Positions 28,501-36,785 are shown, numbered from the stretch's first letter. The stretch: 64,000 nucleotides of DNA from Flavobacterium xueshanense (GCF_900112975.1 NZ_FONQ01000017.1:1-64000), one strand, 5' to 3'. Program-made: numbers and translations. Notes: a model not told the origin generated them from the sequence alone.

Positions 28501-29859
28501 TTTTTACCAATGGCAATTTCATCCTCGGCTGGGGCAGAAGTACAACGACCACTAGCAACGGTAGTTATAGGCGGATTGTTCACGGCAACTATTTTGACGA
28601 TGATTGTGCTGCCTATTTTATACAAAGTTTTTGATAGTGTCGCTTTCAAAAAAGCTAAATTTAAGAAACATCAAAGTTCCACCTATATCATTTTGTTATT
28701 GTTGAGTTCTTCATTGGCTTTTTCACAAAATTCTAATCCGGAACTGGATAGTTTAATGTCAAAAGCAATTCAAAATAATAAAGGAATAAAAGCGGCTCAA
28801 TTGCAAGTCGATAAAACAAAATCCAACATTAAAACGGCAAATACTTTTGATAAAACCAATATTTATTACAGTTACGATCAAAACAATTTGGCACTCAATA
28901 ACGAGCCTTTAAGAGTATTTGGCGTGCAGCAACGTTTTTCTTTTCCAACGGTTTACGGAGCGCAGAGAAAGGTTTATTCCTCCGAATATGAAAGGGAAAA
29001 AGCCAATTTTGATATTCAAAAAAACAAACTTTCTTTGGCTGTTTCTAAATCGTATCAGCACATTGTTTATTTGCAACATCAAGAAAAACTGTACCACTAT
29101 TTAGATAGTTTGTACCAAAATTTCTCTAAAGCAAGCGATAGGCGTTTTGAATTGGGAGAAACTAATTATCTGGAAAAAATTACAGCTCAAGCTAAATTCA
29201 GACAAATAAGAACCAAGCTTTCCCAAATTGAAAATGATAAAAAAGCACAATACGAAGTGTTGCAATCCTTACTTCAAACCGATCAAATAATTGCAATTAA
29301 AAGTAATTCAATTACAGCATTAAATACTTTTACTAATGAAACAAGTAAGTCATTTTATACTGCTTATTTAGAGAGAATTACTGAAAATTATAAAAACCAA
29401 ATTAATTTACAAAAACAACATTGGTTACCGGATATAAACTTGGATTATTTTCAAGGAAGAAATAACGGATTGTCACAATCTTTGTATGGTTTTCAAGTTG
29501 GTTTAGCAGTACCCATATTATTCTCCGGTACTATTTCTAAAACCAAAGTAGCGCAGCTCGAATTACAAAGTTGGGAACAACAAAAACAAAATGAAGAAGT
29601 AAAAATAGAGAAGTACATTAATCAAAAAAAGAACGAATTAGCCAAATATCAGGAAGCCATAAATTATTACAATATGTATGGCAAAAAACTATCGGATGAG
29701 ATTATTAAAGTAGGCAATAACAGTTACAAGCATGGAGAGATTGATTTTTTCCAATACATTCAAAGTTTGGAAAATGCGACAACTATACAAGTAGACTATT
29801 TAGATACTATTTTACTCTTTAATCAAACCCAATTAGATTTACAATACTTAAATTTTTAA
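25525..29859 (+). CDS. CusA/CzcA-type heavy-metal RND pump fused to a TolC-like channel
   Basis: A 1444-residue protein. Residues 1-1035 are a heavy-metal RND permease with twelve helices, the SALGxxDFG-type helix 4 motif (DFGIIIDGAVIIVE near 400) and the CusA/CzcA porter domains. After a short basic stretch, a second hydrophobic segment (YIILLLLSSSLAFSQ, about 1053-1067) begins a TolC/CusC-like outer-membrane channel domain with long coiled-coil helices to the end. The join is in frame with no stop. The pump would export Cu/Ag or Co/Zn/Cd. The fusion of inner and outer components is seen in Bacteroidota; how the channel domain reaches the outer membrane is unclear. Confidence 0.9.
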   Translation: MLEKIIAFSLKNKLIVLLFTLGVFGFGLFSVFQISIGAVPDVTNNQVQVITTSRNLSTQDIEQFITYPVEIEMANLPGVKEIRSISKFGLSVVTIVFDENLGTYLPRQLIAEKIKTASEKIPQGFGTPEMGPITTGLGEIYQYTLEVKPEFKNNYSVTDLRTIQDWVVKRQLSGIKGVVEINTWGGFLKQYEIAINPSSLKAMNITTADVFTALEKNNSIAGGAYIEKVNQSYFIRGEGKVNSLEDIGNIVVTNTNGLPVYIKNVAQVRFGHANRFGAITGNGEGEKVLGQVMMLKGGNSKQVIDDVKNRVAEIQKTLPDGVYINGFLERSELVGKTTFTVAENLILGCLIVIFVVIVLLGNWRSGLVVASVIPLCLLFAISFMNIFGIDANLMSLGAIDFGIIIDGAVIIVEFIAFQIASKSAHLVNLSKEERQLEIDQITYKSASKMMNSAIFGQLIILIVFIPILSLSGIEGKMFKPMAMTFSFALLGAMIFCFTYVPVVSSLFLKPKTENPNSVSSKLIHKLNSSYLPIITWAISNTKKVLYGALGLLLLAVGLFATMGGEFIPTLDEGDFVIQPVLKTGTSLTKTIAITTKIEKIILKNFPEVTQVVSRIGAAEVPTDPMSMEESDIIVKLKPKSEWTSASTKDELADKIKAALEKQIPNMEIEFTQPIEMRFNELISGTRSDVAVKVFGEDLNILAKKAHEIKNAIAKVEGASDIIIEKTEGLPQMSVVYNRSKIARYGLNIADLNEMIALGFAGKTVGNVFEGEKRFDMVIRLDQANRHDIEDLRNLYVPTPNGEQIPLSELASIEYTEGPAKISRDNTNRRIVVGINVRNRDLQSVVTDIQKIVDNQIKLPAGYYVKYGGQFENLQSAKARLMIAVPIALFLIFILLYFAFGSVKEALMVYSAIPLSAVGGVLFLWMRDLPFSISAGVGFIALFGIAVLNGIVLIEHFKELKHQGMKDIDALILKGTTDRLRPVLLTASAAALGFLPMAISSSAGAEVQRPLATVVIGGLFTATILTMIVLPILYKVFDSVAFKKAKFKKHQSSTYIILLLLSSSLAFSQNSNPELDSLMSKAIQNNKGIKAAQLQVDKTKSNIKTANTFDKTNIYYSYDQNNLALNNEPLRVFGVQQRFSFPTVYGAQRKVYSSEYEREKANFDIQKNKLSLAVSKSYQHIVYLQHQEKLYHYLDSLYQNFSKASDRRFELGETNYLEKITAQAKFRQIRTKLSQIENDKKAQYEVLQSLLQTDQIIAIKSNSITALNTFTNETSKSFYTAYLERITENYKNQINLQKQHWLPDINLDYFQGRNNGLSQSLYGFQVGLAVPILFSGTISKTKVAQLELQSWEQQKQNEEVKIEKYINQKKNELAKYQEAINYYNMYGKKLSDEIIKVGNNSYKHGEIDFFQYIQSLENATTIQVDYLDTILLFNQTQLDLQYLNF

Positions 29860-29869
29860 AATACAACTA

Positions 29870-30985
29870 ATGAAAAACTCACTTTACATAATCGCTTTAT
29901 CTCTTGTTTTATTTTCTTGTAAAAAATCGAAAACAGAGGAAGTCGAACAAAAAGACAACGGTTTGATTACTGTAACCGCAGCGCAATTCAAATCTTCGGG
30001 AATGGAGATTGCGAGTCCAACAGAACAAGATTTTGATGTAACGGTTAAGTCCTCGGGGAAGATTGATGTTCCGCCACAAAACCGAGCTAAAGTAAACACT
30101 TTTATGGGTGGATATGTAAAATCAACAACACTTTTGGTTGGAAATAAAGTCACAAAAGGACAAGCTTTGTTAACGTTACAAAACACCGAATTTCTTGATA
30201 TTCAGAAAGATTATATGGAAGTGGCTGAGCAGCTTAATTTCTTAAAATCGGAATATGACAGGCAAAAAACGTTGTATGATGAAAAAATAACTTCACAAAA
30301 AAACTACCTAAAAGCAGAAAGTGAATATAAAAGAGCGAAAGCAATGCATCAAAGTTTACGCGCCAAATTAGTGCTTTTGAACATTAATCCGAGAAATGTG
30401 GAGAGAGGAAATCTGACTTCAACAATCACTATTTTTTCTCCAATAGTGGGAGATATTGTGATTATGAATGCCAATGTGGGAATGTATGTGGCGCCTTCGG
30501 ATGTTATTTTAGAAATTGTTGATACGGATCATTTGCATTTAGAATTAGCTGTTTTTGAAAAAGATATTTTAAATGTTAAAATAGGACAGAAAATTCATTT
30601 TAAAGTCCCTGAGGCAACAAAAGATGTTTTTAATGCAGAAGTACATTTGGTTGGAAAATCAATTGAAGGAAATGACAGAACGATTAATGTTCATGGACAT
30701 TTAGACGATGCTATACAGCAAAAGTTATTAACAGGAATGTTTGTTGAAGCTGAAATTATTACCAATTCCAAGAAAGGTTTGGCGATTCCTTCTGAAGCAA
30801 TAATAACCGAAAATAACAAAAATTTCGTACTTTTATTGAATAATAAAAAAAATGGATATTCATTCAGGAAAGTAAGCGTTACGGTAGGCGAAAAATCTGA
30901 AAATTTCGTCGAAATATTTCCGAGTACAATCATTAATGCTTCTTCAAGGATTTTAACAAAGGGTGTTTTCGATTTGGCAAATTAA
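29870..30985 (+). CDS. RND efflux periplasmic adaptor (CusB/CzcB-like lipoprotein)
   Basis: A 371-residue membrane-fusion protein with a lipoprotein signal (ALSLVLFSCKK), a lipoyl-like domain (GGYVKSTTLLVGNKVTKG), a coiled-coil hairpin (about 105-160) and beta-barrel domains. It starts 11 bases after the pump gene and would complete the tripartite metal pump with the fused permease-channel. No CusF-like metal chaperone is seen. A single Cys in the mature part (lipobox) is used for lipidation. Confidence 0.9.
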   Translation: MKNSLYIIALSLVLFSCKKSKTEEVEQKDNGLITVTAAQFKSSGMEIASPTEQDFDVTVKSSGKIDVPPQNRAKVNTFMGGYVKSTTLLVGNKVTKGQALLTLQNTEFLDIQKDYMEVAEQLNFLKSEYDRQKTLYDEKITSQKNYLKAESEYKRAKAMHQSLRAKLVLLNINPRNVERGNLTSTITIFSPIVGDIVIMNANVGMYVAPSDVILEIVDTDHLHLELAVFEKDILNVKIGQKIHFKVPEATKDVFNAEVHLVGKSIEGNDRTINVHGHLDDAIQQKLLTGMFVEAEIITNSKKGLAIPSEAIITENNKNFVLLLNNKKNGYSFRKVSVTVGEKSENFVEIFPSTIINASSRILTKGVFDLAN

Positions 30986-31000
30986 TAAATAGTAAATAAA

Positions 31001-32119
31001 ATGGACTTGAATAAATTAAAAGATCAATTGCAAACAGAGGTTGATACTGCCTTTTTGTATGATAGTATTGCTGCCATTCAGTCCGACGATACGCTGACAC
31101 GAGTATTGCGTAGTCTGAGTGAAATCGAAAAAGGACATGCGAAACATATGTTTGATAAAGTTTTGACTTTGGAGCCAAATTACACAATGCCTTCGCCTTC
31201 CACAAGAGCAAAATTTCAATTGAAGTTGGGCAAAATCTTTGGTTATTCTTCTATTATTAGTAACCTCTCGAGTATAGAAAAGCAGTTTGCGGTAAATTCA
31301 ATCAAGAATAAAATCAAAAGTGGGGAAAAACCAACAGGTTTTGAGCACAATCATCTAAATATTATTGAAGCCGTAAACAATAATGCCGCCTTAAATGTTT
31401 CCGGCGGTTTTTTGTCAAAATTTGAAAGCCGCCACAAATCAGTGGGTGGAAACGCATTACGTGCGGCGGTTTTAGGTTCTAATGACGGATTGGTTTCGAA
31501 TATGAGTTTAGTAATGGGCGTTGCCGGTGCAGCCGTTTCTAATGATACGATATTGTTAACCGGAATTGCAGGGCTTTTGGCAGGAGCAATTTCAATGGCT
31601 TTGGGCGAATGGCTTTCGGTGCAAAGCTCGAGAGAATTAAACCAGCGTCAAATTGAGTTGGAAACCGAAGAATTAGAAGCTTCACCCGAAGAAGAGAAAA
31701 AAGAATTGGTATTGCTGTATCAAGCCAAAGGAATGAATGCTGTGGAAGCACAGAAATTAGCTGACAAAGCCTTTGAAAATCCTCAAACGGCAATTGATGC
31801 TATTATCACAGAAGAATTGGGAATAGACAAAGAAGAATTAGGCGGTTCAGCCTGGGAAGCGGCAATAGCTTCATTCGTACTTTTTGCTATTGGAGCGATT
31901 ATTCCATTATATCCATTTATGTTTTTAGATGGAAAAAATGCCATTTTATTAAGTGTAGGAAGTAGTGTGGTTGGGCTTTTTGGTATTGGCGCCGCAATAA
32001 CCTTATTGACAGGAAAAAGCGTTTTGTTTTCCGGATTTAGACAAGTTTCTTTCGGATTGGTCGCTGCAGCCGTAACTTATGGAATAGGTTCCCTGATCGG
32101 GGTTTCACTGGCGGGATAA
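31001..32119 (+). CDS. Ferritin-like domain fused to VIT1/CCC1 metal transporter
   Basis: A 372-residue protein. Residues 1-130 form a rubrerythrin/ferritin-like helical bundle with EIEKGHAKHMF and other Glu/His pairs suited to a di-metal site. Residues 140-372 are a VIT1/CCC1 transporter (LRAAVLGSNDGLVSNMSLV, GAISMALGEWLSVQ) with five helices. Such proteins move Fe or Mn. It begins 15 bases after the adaptor gene and likely belongs to the same metal operon. The fused sensor/storage domain may feed or gate transport (inference). Confidence 0.88.
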   Translation: MDLNKLKDQLQTEVDTAFLYDSIAAIQSDDTLTRVLRSLSEIEKGHAKHMFDKVLTLEPNYTMPSPSTRAKFQLKLGKIFGYSSIISNLSSIEKQFAVNSIKNKIKSGEKPTGFEHNHLNIIEAVNNNAALNVSGGFLSKFESRHKSVGGNALRAAVLGSNDGLVSNMSLVMGVAGAAVSNDTILLTGIAGLLAGAISMALGEWLSVQSSRELNQRQIELETEELEASPEEEKKELVLLYQAKGMNAVEAQKLADKAFENPQTAIDAIITEELGIDKEELGGSAWEAAIASFVLFAIGAIIPLYPFMFLDGKNAILLSVGSSVVGLFGIGAAITLLTGKSVLFSGFRQVSFGLVAAAVTYGIGSLIGVSLAG

Positions 32120-32174
32120 AATAATTAACATATTATAAAATATTAAATAGTAATTAACATTAAATAAAAAAATT

Positions 32175-32684
32175 ATGAATGATGCTCATTTACACATGGT
32201 CGTAAACCATTTTCCAATTATCGGAACCTTTTTTGGAATTGGAATTTTGATTACAGGAATATTTTTTAAGAACAATTCGATAAAAAATACAGCTTACATT
32301 CTATTTATTGTAGCAGCTATTTTTGGTGCATTCAGTATGGGAACTGGCGAGGGAGCAGAGGAAATGGTGAAAGATTTTCCAAATATTGGCAAAGCAATCA
32401 TAAAAGAACATGAAGAATTAGCGGAGAAATTTGCTTTAGTACTTTACGTAACCGGGGTTTTTGCTTTAGTTTCATTAGTAGCCGCTATAAAAAAGTTCCG
32501 ATTGTCTAAAATATTTTCCTTTATTACGCTTGTTACAGCATTGATAGGTGGAATTATGGCGATAAATGTTGGAACTTCGGGAGGAGAAATTCGTCACACA
32601 GAAATTAGAGAAGATAATGCTGTTTCCGCGCCGCTGAATGAGAATCCATCTGCTGAAAAAGAATATGATAAAGAAGACAAATAA
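32175..32684 (+). CDS. DUF2231-like membrane protein
   Basis: A 169-residue protein with four hydrophobic helices and the N-terminal HLHMVVNHFPIIGTFFG, the histidine-containing start typical of DUF2231-type membrane proteins. A second His set lies in IIKEHEELAE. It may bind haem or metal within the membrane; no activity is established. The hydrophilic tail ends with acidic residues. It is 55 bases after the VIT gene and probably the last gene of the metal block. Confidence 0.75.
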   Translation: MNDAHLHMVVNHFPIIGTFFGIGILITGIFFKNNSIKNTAYILFIVAAIFGAFSMGTGEGAEEMVKDFPNIGKAIIKEHEELAEKFALVLYVTGVFALVSLVAAIKKFRLSKIFSFITLVTALIGGIMAINVGTSGGEIRHTEIREDNAVSAPLNENPSAEKEYDKEDK

Positions 32685-32725
32685 TATTCATTTAACAAAA
32701 ATCAGCATTAATGTTAAAATAAAAA

Positions 32726-32757
32726 TTGCTTTGTAAATAATTTATCTCTTATCTTTG
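32726..32757 (+). promoter_or_regulatory. Promoter of the his leader/operon
   Basis: TTG at 32726-32728 and TATCTTTG at 32750-32757 are separated by 21 bases, a good match to the Bacteroidota -33/-7 promoter. The start site would be about 15-20 bases before the leader-peptide ATG. Confidence 0.75.
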
Positions 32758-32785
32758 CAAAAGAATTAAAATTAATCATACAAAA

Positions 32786-32845
32786 ATGTTTACAAATCAA
32801 TTGCATCATCATCATTTTCATTATTGCTCTCAAGCGATGTGTTAA
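32786..32845 (+). CDS. hisL: His operon leader peptide (19 aa, five His codons)
   Basis: A 20-codon frame encodes MFTNQLHHHHFHYCSQAMC, with four consecutive His codons and a fifth after one Phe. It lies between a strong promoter and an intrinsic terminator, upstream of hisG. This is the layout of a translation-coupled attenuator: ribosome stalling at His codons when His-tRNA is scarce should let the terminator at 32873 be bypassed. The His codons (CATCATCATCATT) can pair with AATGAT at 32844-32849, and the exact antiterminator needs folding. It is too short for normal gene callers. Confidence 0.85.
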   Translation: MFTNQLHHHHFHYCSQAMC

Positions 32846-32872
32846 TGATATGTATGTAAATCATCATATTCT

Positions 32873-32910
32873 AAAAACCCGTTTGAGTACATCAAACGGG
32901 TTTTTTATTA
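32873..32910 (+). terminator. Attenuator terminator before hisG
   Basis: A 14-bp stem AAAAACCCGTTTGA / TCAAACGGGTTTTT with loop GTACA is followed by further T. It stands 27 bases after the leader-peptide stop and 52 before hisG, so it controls entry into the operon. Confidence 0.88.
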
Positions 32911-32962
32911 CCCATTATTTGTACTCAATCAAAATATTTTAAACAAAAAACAAAAAAACAAA

Positions 32963-33820
32963 ATGAGTACATTAAAAATTGCAATTCAAAAATCAGGACG
33001 TTTAAACGAAGACAGTATTCAAATTCTAAAAGATGCGGGTATTTCAATAGATAACGGTATCGACCAATTAAAAGCCGAAGCATCAAATTTTCCATTAGAG
33101 GTTTTATATTTAAGAAATTCGGATATTCCTCAATATTTGATAGATGGAGTTGTAGATATTGCTATTGTTGGCGATAATTTATTAGTTGAAAAAGGAAACA
33201 GTATTGAAGTAATTCAAAAATTAGGTTTTTCAAAATGTAAAGTTTCCGTTGCTGTACCAAAAGCATTTAATTACAAATCAGTTCAAGATTTAGACGGTAT
33301 GCGTATTGCAACTTCCTATCCTAAAACAGTGCTTGATTTTTTCAATTCTAAAGGTGTAAATGTCGATATTCACCAGATATCAGGTTCGGTTGAAATTGCG
33401 CCAAATATAGGTTTGGCCGATGCTATTGTTGATATTGTTTCGAGCGGGAGTACTTTGTTTAAAAATAATTTAAAAGAAGTTGAAGTTATTTTTAAAAGTG
33501 AAGCGGTTTTGGCTGTTTCTCCAAAAGTAAGTCCTGAATCCCAAAAAATAATTGATACGTTAAAATTTAGAATCGAATCCGTTTTAAGAGCACGAAAATC
33601 GAAGTATATCCTGATGAATGTTCCAAATGACAAAATTGATGCCGTTGGAAAAATTCTTCCGGTATTAAGAAGTTTAACCGTTTTGCCTTTGGCACAAGAA
33701 GGATGGAGTAGCGTTCACTCTGTTATCGACAAGGACAGTTTTTGGGATGTGATTGATCAATTGAAAGAAGCTGGAGCTGAAGGGATTTTAATTTGTCCAA
33801 TCGAGAAAATGGTGCTTTAA
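32963..33820 (+). CDS. hisG: ATP phosphoribosyltransferase HisG (long form)
   Basis: HisG joins ATP and PRPP in the first step of histidine synthesis. The 285-residue protein is the long form with a C-terminal ACT-like regulatory domain (LRSLTVLPLAQEGWSSVHSV), so feedback by histidine is likely. The start is LKIAIQKSGRLNED and the PRPP loop GLADAIVDIVSSGSTL is complete. It is the first structural gene after the leader attenuator. Confidence 0.95.
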   Translation: MSTLKIAIQKSGRLNEDSIQILKDAGISIDNGIDQLKAEASNFPLEVLYLRNSDIPQYLIDGVVDIAIVGDNLLVEKGNSIEVIQKLGFSKCKVSVAVPKAFNYKSVQDLDGMRIATSYPKTVLDFFNSKGVNVDIHQISGSVEIAPNIGLADAIVDIVSSGSTLFKNNLKEVEVIFKSEAVLAVSPKVSPESQKIIDTLKFRIESVLRARKSKYILMNVPNDKIDAVGKILPVLRSLTVLPLAQEGWSSVHSVIDKDSFWDVIDQLKEAGAEGILICPIEKMVL

Positions 33821-33884
33821 TTAAACATAGAAGTATAAAGTCTCAAATTCGAACTTTAAGCTATGAACCTGAAATTATAAAAAA

Positions 33885-35177
33885 ATGAATAAAATATACA
33901 ATCCAAAACCAGAAACGTGGTCCTCAATTTTAGAGCGACCTACTAAAACTGTGGATGACATTGAAGCCACTGTAAAAGAAATCTTTAATGAAGTTCAAAA
34001 AAAAGGAGATACAGCTGTAACAAAATATACGTCACTTTTTGATGGTGCCAAAATCGATTCCATTGAAGTTACTAAAGCTGAAATTGAGAAAGCTATCGCA
34101 TCAATTTCTACCGACTTAAAAGAAGCGATTGCACTTGCAAAATCAAATATTAAAAAATTCCATATTGCTCAAAAAACGGAAAGAGTAACTGTAGAAACAA
34201 TCGAAGGAGTAAAGTGCTGGCAGGAAAAAAGACCAATTCAAAAGATAGGATTGTATATTCCGGGAGGAACTGCACCTTTATTCTCCACAGTTTTGATGTT
34301 GGCTGTTCCTGCGGAAATTGCTGGCTGTAATGAAATTGTTTTGTGTTCGCCACCGGATAAAAACGGAAATATAAATCCAGCTATTTTGTATGCGGCAAAT
34401 TTATGTGGTGTGACTAAAATATTAAAAGTAGGAGGAATTCAGGCTATTGCCGGAATGACTTTTGGTACAGAAACAATTCCGAAAGTGTATAAAATTTTTG
34501 GACCAGGAAATCAATTTGTGACCGTGGCTAAACAATTAGCAACACAATTTGGAGTAGCAATCGATATGCCGGCAGGTCCATCAGAATTATTGATTATTGC
34601 TGACGATACTGCAATTCCGGCGTTTGTAGCTTCGGATTTATTGTCACAGGCTGAACATGGAGCAGACAGTCAAGTAATTTTAGTTTCTACTTCCAAAAAA
34701 TTAATTGATGCTGTCGAGGATGAAATCCAAATCCAAATAAAAGCGTTGCCAAGAAAAGCCATTGCTGAAAAAGCGATTGCCAATTCTAAATTAATTTTTG
34801 TCGAAAATGATAAAATTGCTTTGAATTTAATCAACGAATACGGACCGGAACACTTTATTATTTGTTCAGAATTTGATGATTTTTACAGCAATGGTGTTCA
34901 AAATGCTGGTTCTGTATTCATAGGAAATTATACTCCTGAAAGTGCCGGTGATTATGCTTCAGGAACGAATCACACCTTGCCAACCAACGGTTACGCCAAG
35001 AATTATAGCGGTGTAAATTTGGATAGTTTTACTAAAACGATGACTTTTCAAAAAATAACTGAAAAAGGAATACAAAACATCGGTAAAGCTATTGAAATCA
35101 TGGCAGAAGCGGAAGGATTGCAAGCACACAAAAATGCAGTTACATTACGATTAAAAGCGATTCAAGATGGAAAATAA
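33885..35177 (+). CDS. hisD: Histidinol dehydrogenase HisD
   Basis: HisD oxidises histidinol to histidine with NAD and zinc in the last two steps. The 430-residue protein has the family motifs GGTAPLFSTVLMLAVPA, GPGNQFVTVAK, DLLSQAEHGADSQ (zinc ligands Gln/His) and EYGPEHF (catalytic Glu/His). Its stop overlaps the hisC start by 11 bases. Confidence 0.96.
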   Translation: MNKIYNPKPETWSSILERPTKTVDDIEATVKEIFNEVQKKGDTAVTKYTSLFDGAKIDSIEVTKAEIEKAIASISTDLKEAIALAKSNIKKFHIAQKTERVTVETIEGVKCWQEKRPIQKIGLYIPGGTAPLFSTVLMLAVPAEIAGCNEIVLCSPPDKNGNINPAILYAANLCGVTKILKVGGIQAIAGMTFGTETIPKVYKIFGPGNQFVTVAKQLATQFGVAIDMPAGPSELLIIADDTAIPAFVASDLLSQAEHGADSQVILVSTSKKLIDAVEDEIQIQIKALPRKAIAEKAIANSKLIFVENDKIALNLINEYGPEHFIICSEFDDFYSNGVQNAGSVFIGNYTPESAGDYASGTNHTLPTNGYAKNYSGVNLDSFTKTMTFQKITEKGIQNIGKAIEIMAEAEGLQAHKNAVTLRLKAIQDGK

Positions 35178-36219
35178 TTTCGATATAAATAATTTAGTCA
35201 GAGAAAACGTTAAACAAATGAAACCGTATTCTACGGCTCGCGATGAATTTAAAGATTTCGACATTGCAGATATGATTTTTCTGGATGCCAATGAAAATCC
35301 ATTTGAAAATGGTGTAAATCGTTATCCAGATCCACAACAAGGGAGTGTAAAAGAGGTTTTGGCAAAACAAAAATTTGTCAAAACGAATCAAATTTTATTG
35401 GGGAACGGGAGTGATGAAGTGCTGGATTTGTTGTTTCGGGCTTTTTGTGAACCAAAAAAAGATAATGTAATTACTTTGCCGCCAACCTACGGAATGTATG
35501 GCGTTTTAGCCAATATTAATGCAGTTGAAAATAGAGAAGTTTTGCTTTCGGATGATTTTCAACCTCAAATTGAAAAAATCATCGAAGCTGTCGATGAACA
35601 AACTAAAATCATCTTTTTGTGTTCTCCAAATAATCCAACCGGGAATTCCTTTTCGGATGAAAGTGTCGCGTATCTTTTGCAAAACTTCAGAGGTCTGGTT
35701 GTAATTGATGAAGCTTATATTGATTTTTCCAAGAAAGATAGCTGGAGTAATGAATTAGATGAATATCCAAACCTAATTATCACCCAAACATTATCAAAAG
35801 CGTATGGTCTGGCCGGAATTAGATTGGGAGTTTGTTATGGATCTGCGGAAATAATTTCGGTTTTAAACAAAATAAAACCACCGTATAATGTCAATGAACT
35901 AACTCAAAAAAGAGCAATCGAACGATTAGGTGATACAGAAAAAATAAAAGCTGAGATTGAATCAATAATAACACAAAGAGAAAAATTACTAAAGGAATTA
36001 CTTGATGTGAAATTTGTCGAAAAAATTTATCCTACAGAAGCCAATTTTATTTTGGTAAAAGTGGATGATGCTAACAAAAGGTATGATAAATTGATTGCAA
36101 AAGGTATCGTAATTCGGAATCGTACAACCCAACCGCTATGTGACAATTGTTTGCGTTTTACTGTTGGAACTGAACAAGAAAATATGAAATTAATAGTAGC
36201 TTTGAAAGAAATTAATTAA
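35167..36219 (+). CDS. hisC: Histidinol-phosphate aminotransferase HisC
   Basis: A 350-residue fold-type I PLP enzyme that makes histidinol phosphate. The PLP lysine is Lys211 in TLSKAYGLAGIRLG; the CSPNNPTGN loop and the ANFILVK end segment are as in HisC. It overlaps hisD and is followed 17 bases later by a non-his gene (DUF2846). Confidence 0.95.
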   Translation: MENNFDINNLVRENVKQMKPYSTARDEFKDFDIADMIFLDANENPFENGVNRYPDPQQGSVKEVLAKQKFVKTNQILLGNGSDEVLDLLFRAFCEPKKDNVITLPPTYGMYGVLANINAVENREVLLSDDFQPQIEKIIEAVDEQTKIIFLCSPNNPTGNSFSDESVAYLLQNFRGLVVIDEAYIDFSKKDSWSNELDEYPNLIITQTLSKAYGLAGIRLGVCYGSAEIISVLNKIKPPYNVNELTQKRAIERLGDTEKIKAEIESIITQREKLLKELLDVKFVEKIYPTEANFILVKVDDANKRYDKLIAKGIVIRNRTTQPLCDNCLRFTVGTEQENMKLIVALKEIN

Positions 36220-36236
36220 TCTAAACTCTACCAAAA

Positions 36237-36659
36237 ATGAAAAAATCTATTTTTACCTTAATTGTCACTTTATTTTTTGCTTCACTTGCCTCGGCGCAAG
36301 ACAGTACCAATGTTGAAACTGGCAAAATTTATTTTTTGCGTTCTACAGGTTTTCAGGGATCAGCAGTTGCCTTTAAAACTTTTATAGACGGTGAATTTGT
36401 TTGCAAATTGAACAATAAAAAATATTCTATTCACGAAGTTCCTGCTGGAAAGCATGAATGTTCTGTGCAATTTGGTGGTAAAGTCTCAAAAGACAAAGCT
36501 GAAAAATTTGTAATTCAAGTTGAGCCAGACAAAATAACTTACGTTCAGCTTGTATTTGAAACTGGGATATTGATAAATAACATCTACTGTGAAGAAGTAA
36601 CTGAAAATACAGCTAAATCCAAGATGGTCAAGATGACCGTGGATAGCAAATGTTTGTAA
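36237..36659 (+). CDS. Exported DUF2846-type protein inside the his operon
   Basis: A 140-residue secreted protein (signal LIVTLFFASLASAQ) with a small beta-sandwich: KIYFLRSTGFQGSAVAF, then HEVPAGKHECSVQF, close to the DUF2846 family. It has no visible enzyme motif and no link to histidine synthesis. It starts 17 bases after hisC in the same direction, so it is probably cotranscribed. After it lies a structured intergenic element (36661-36785) that may reduce or separate downstream expression. Confidence 0.75.
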   Translation: MKKSIFTLIVTLFFASLASAQDSTNVETGKIYFLRSTGFQGSAVAFKTFIDGEFVCKLNNKKYSIHEVPAGKHECSVQFGGKVSKDKAEKFVIQVEPDKITYVQLVFETGILINNIYCEEVTENTAKSKMVKMTVDSKCL

Positions 36660-36660
36660 T

Positions 36661-36785
36661 ATTTAAAATAGAGCGTGGTTGCTTAGCGTGAGGGATAGCA
36701 GTGGAGCTCTTTTTAGAGCAGAGGAACGAGGCTGTAAAAAAGCGGGAACGTATAGCCCGACCCACAGGGACACGCCCAAAAAGAT
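36661..36785 (+). repeat. Structured intergenic element, copy A (Flavobacteria type)
   Basis: A GC-richer tract than its surroundings, with GATAGCAGTGGA, then a local hairpin (GAGCTC...TTAGAGC), GAACGAGGC, AAAGCGGGA and AGCCCGACC...GGACACGCCC. The same words (GAT..AGTGGA, ..AACG.., AAAGCGGGA) occur in the minus-strand copy at 62412-62526. It resembles a structured repeat I recall from flavobacterial intergenic regions (perhaps the Flavo-1 RNA motif), but this needs a covariance search. Confidence 0.55.

Noticed and set aside
28660..28730. Pump-channel junction as a frameshift or lost stop codon
   Set aside because: The frame is continuous and the signal-like segment plus full channel domain follow cleanly; such fusions are known in Bacteroidota.
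32803..32820. CAT repeat run as a microsatellite or CRISPR-like repeat
   Set aside because: It is in frame as His codons of a leader peptide placed before a terminator and the his operon.
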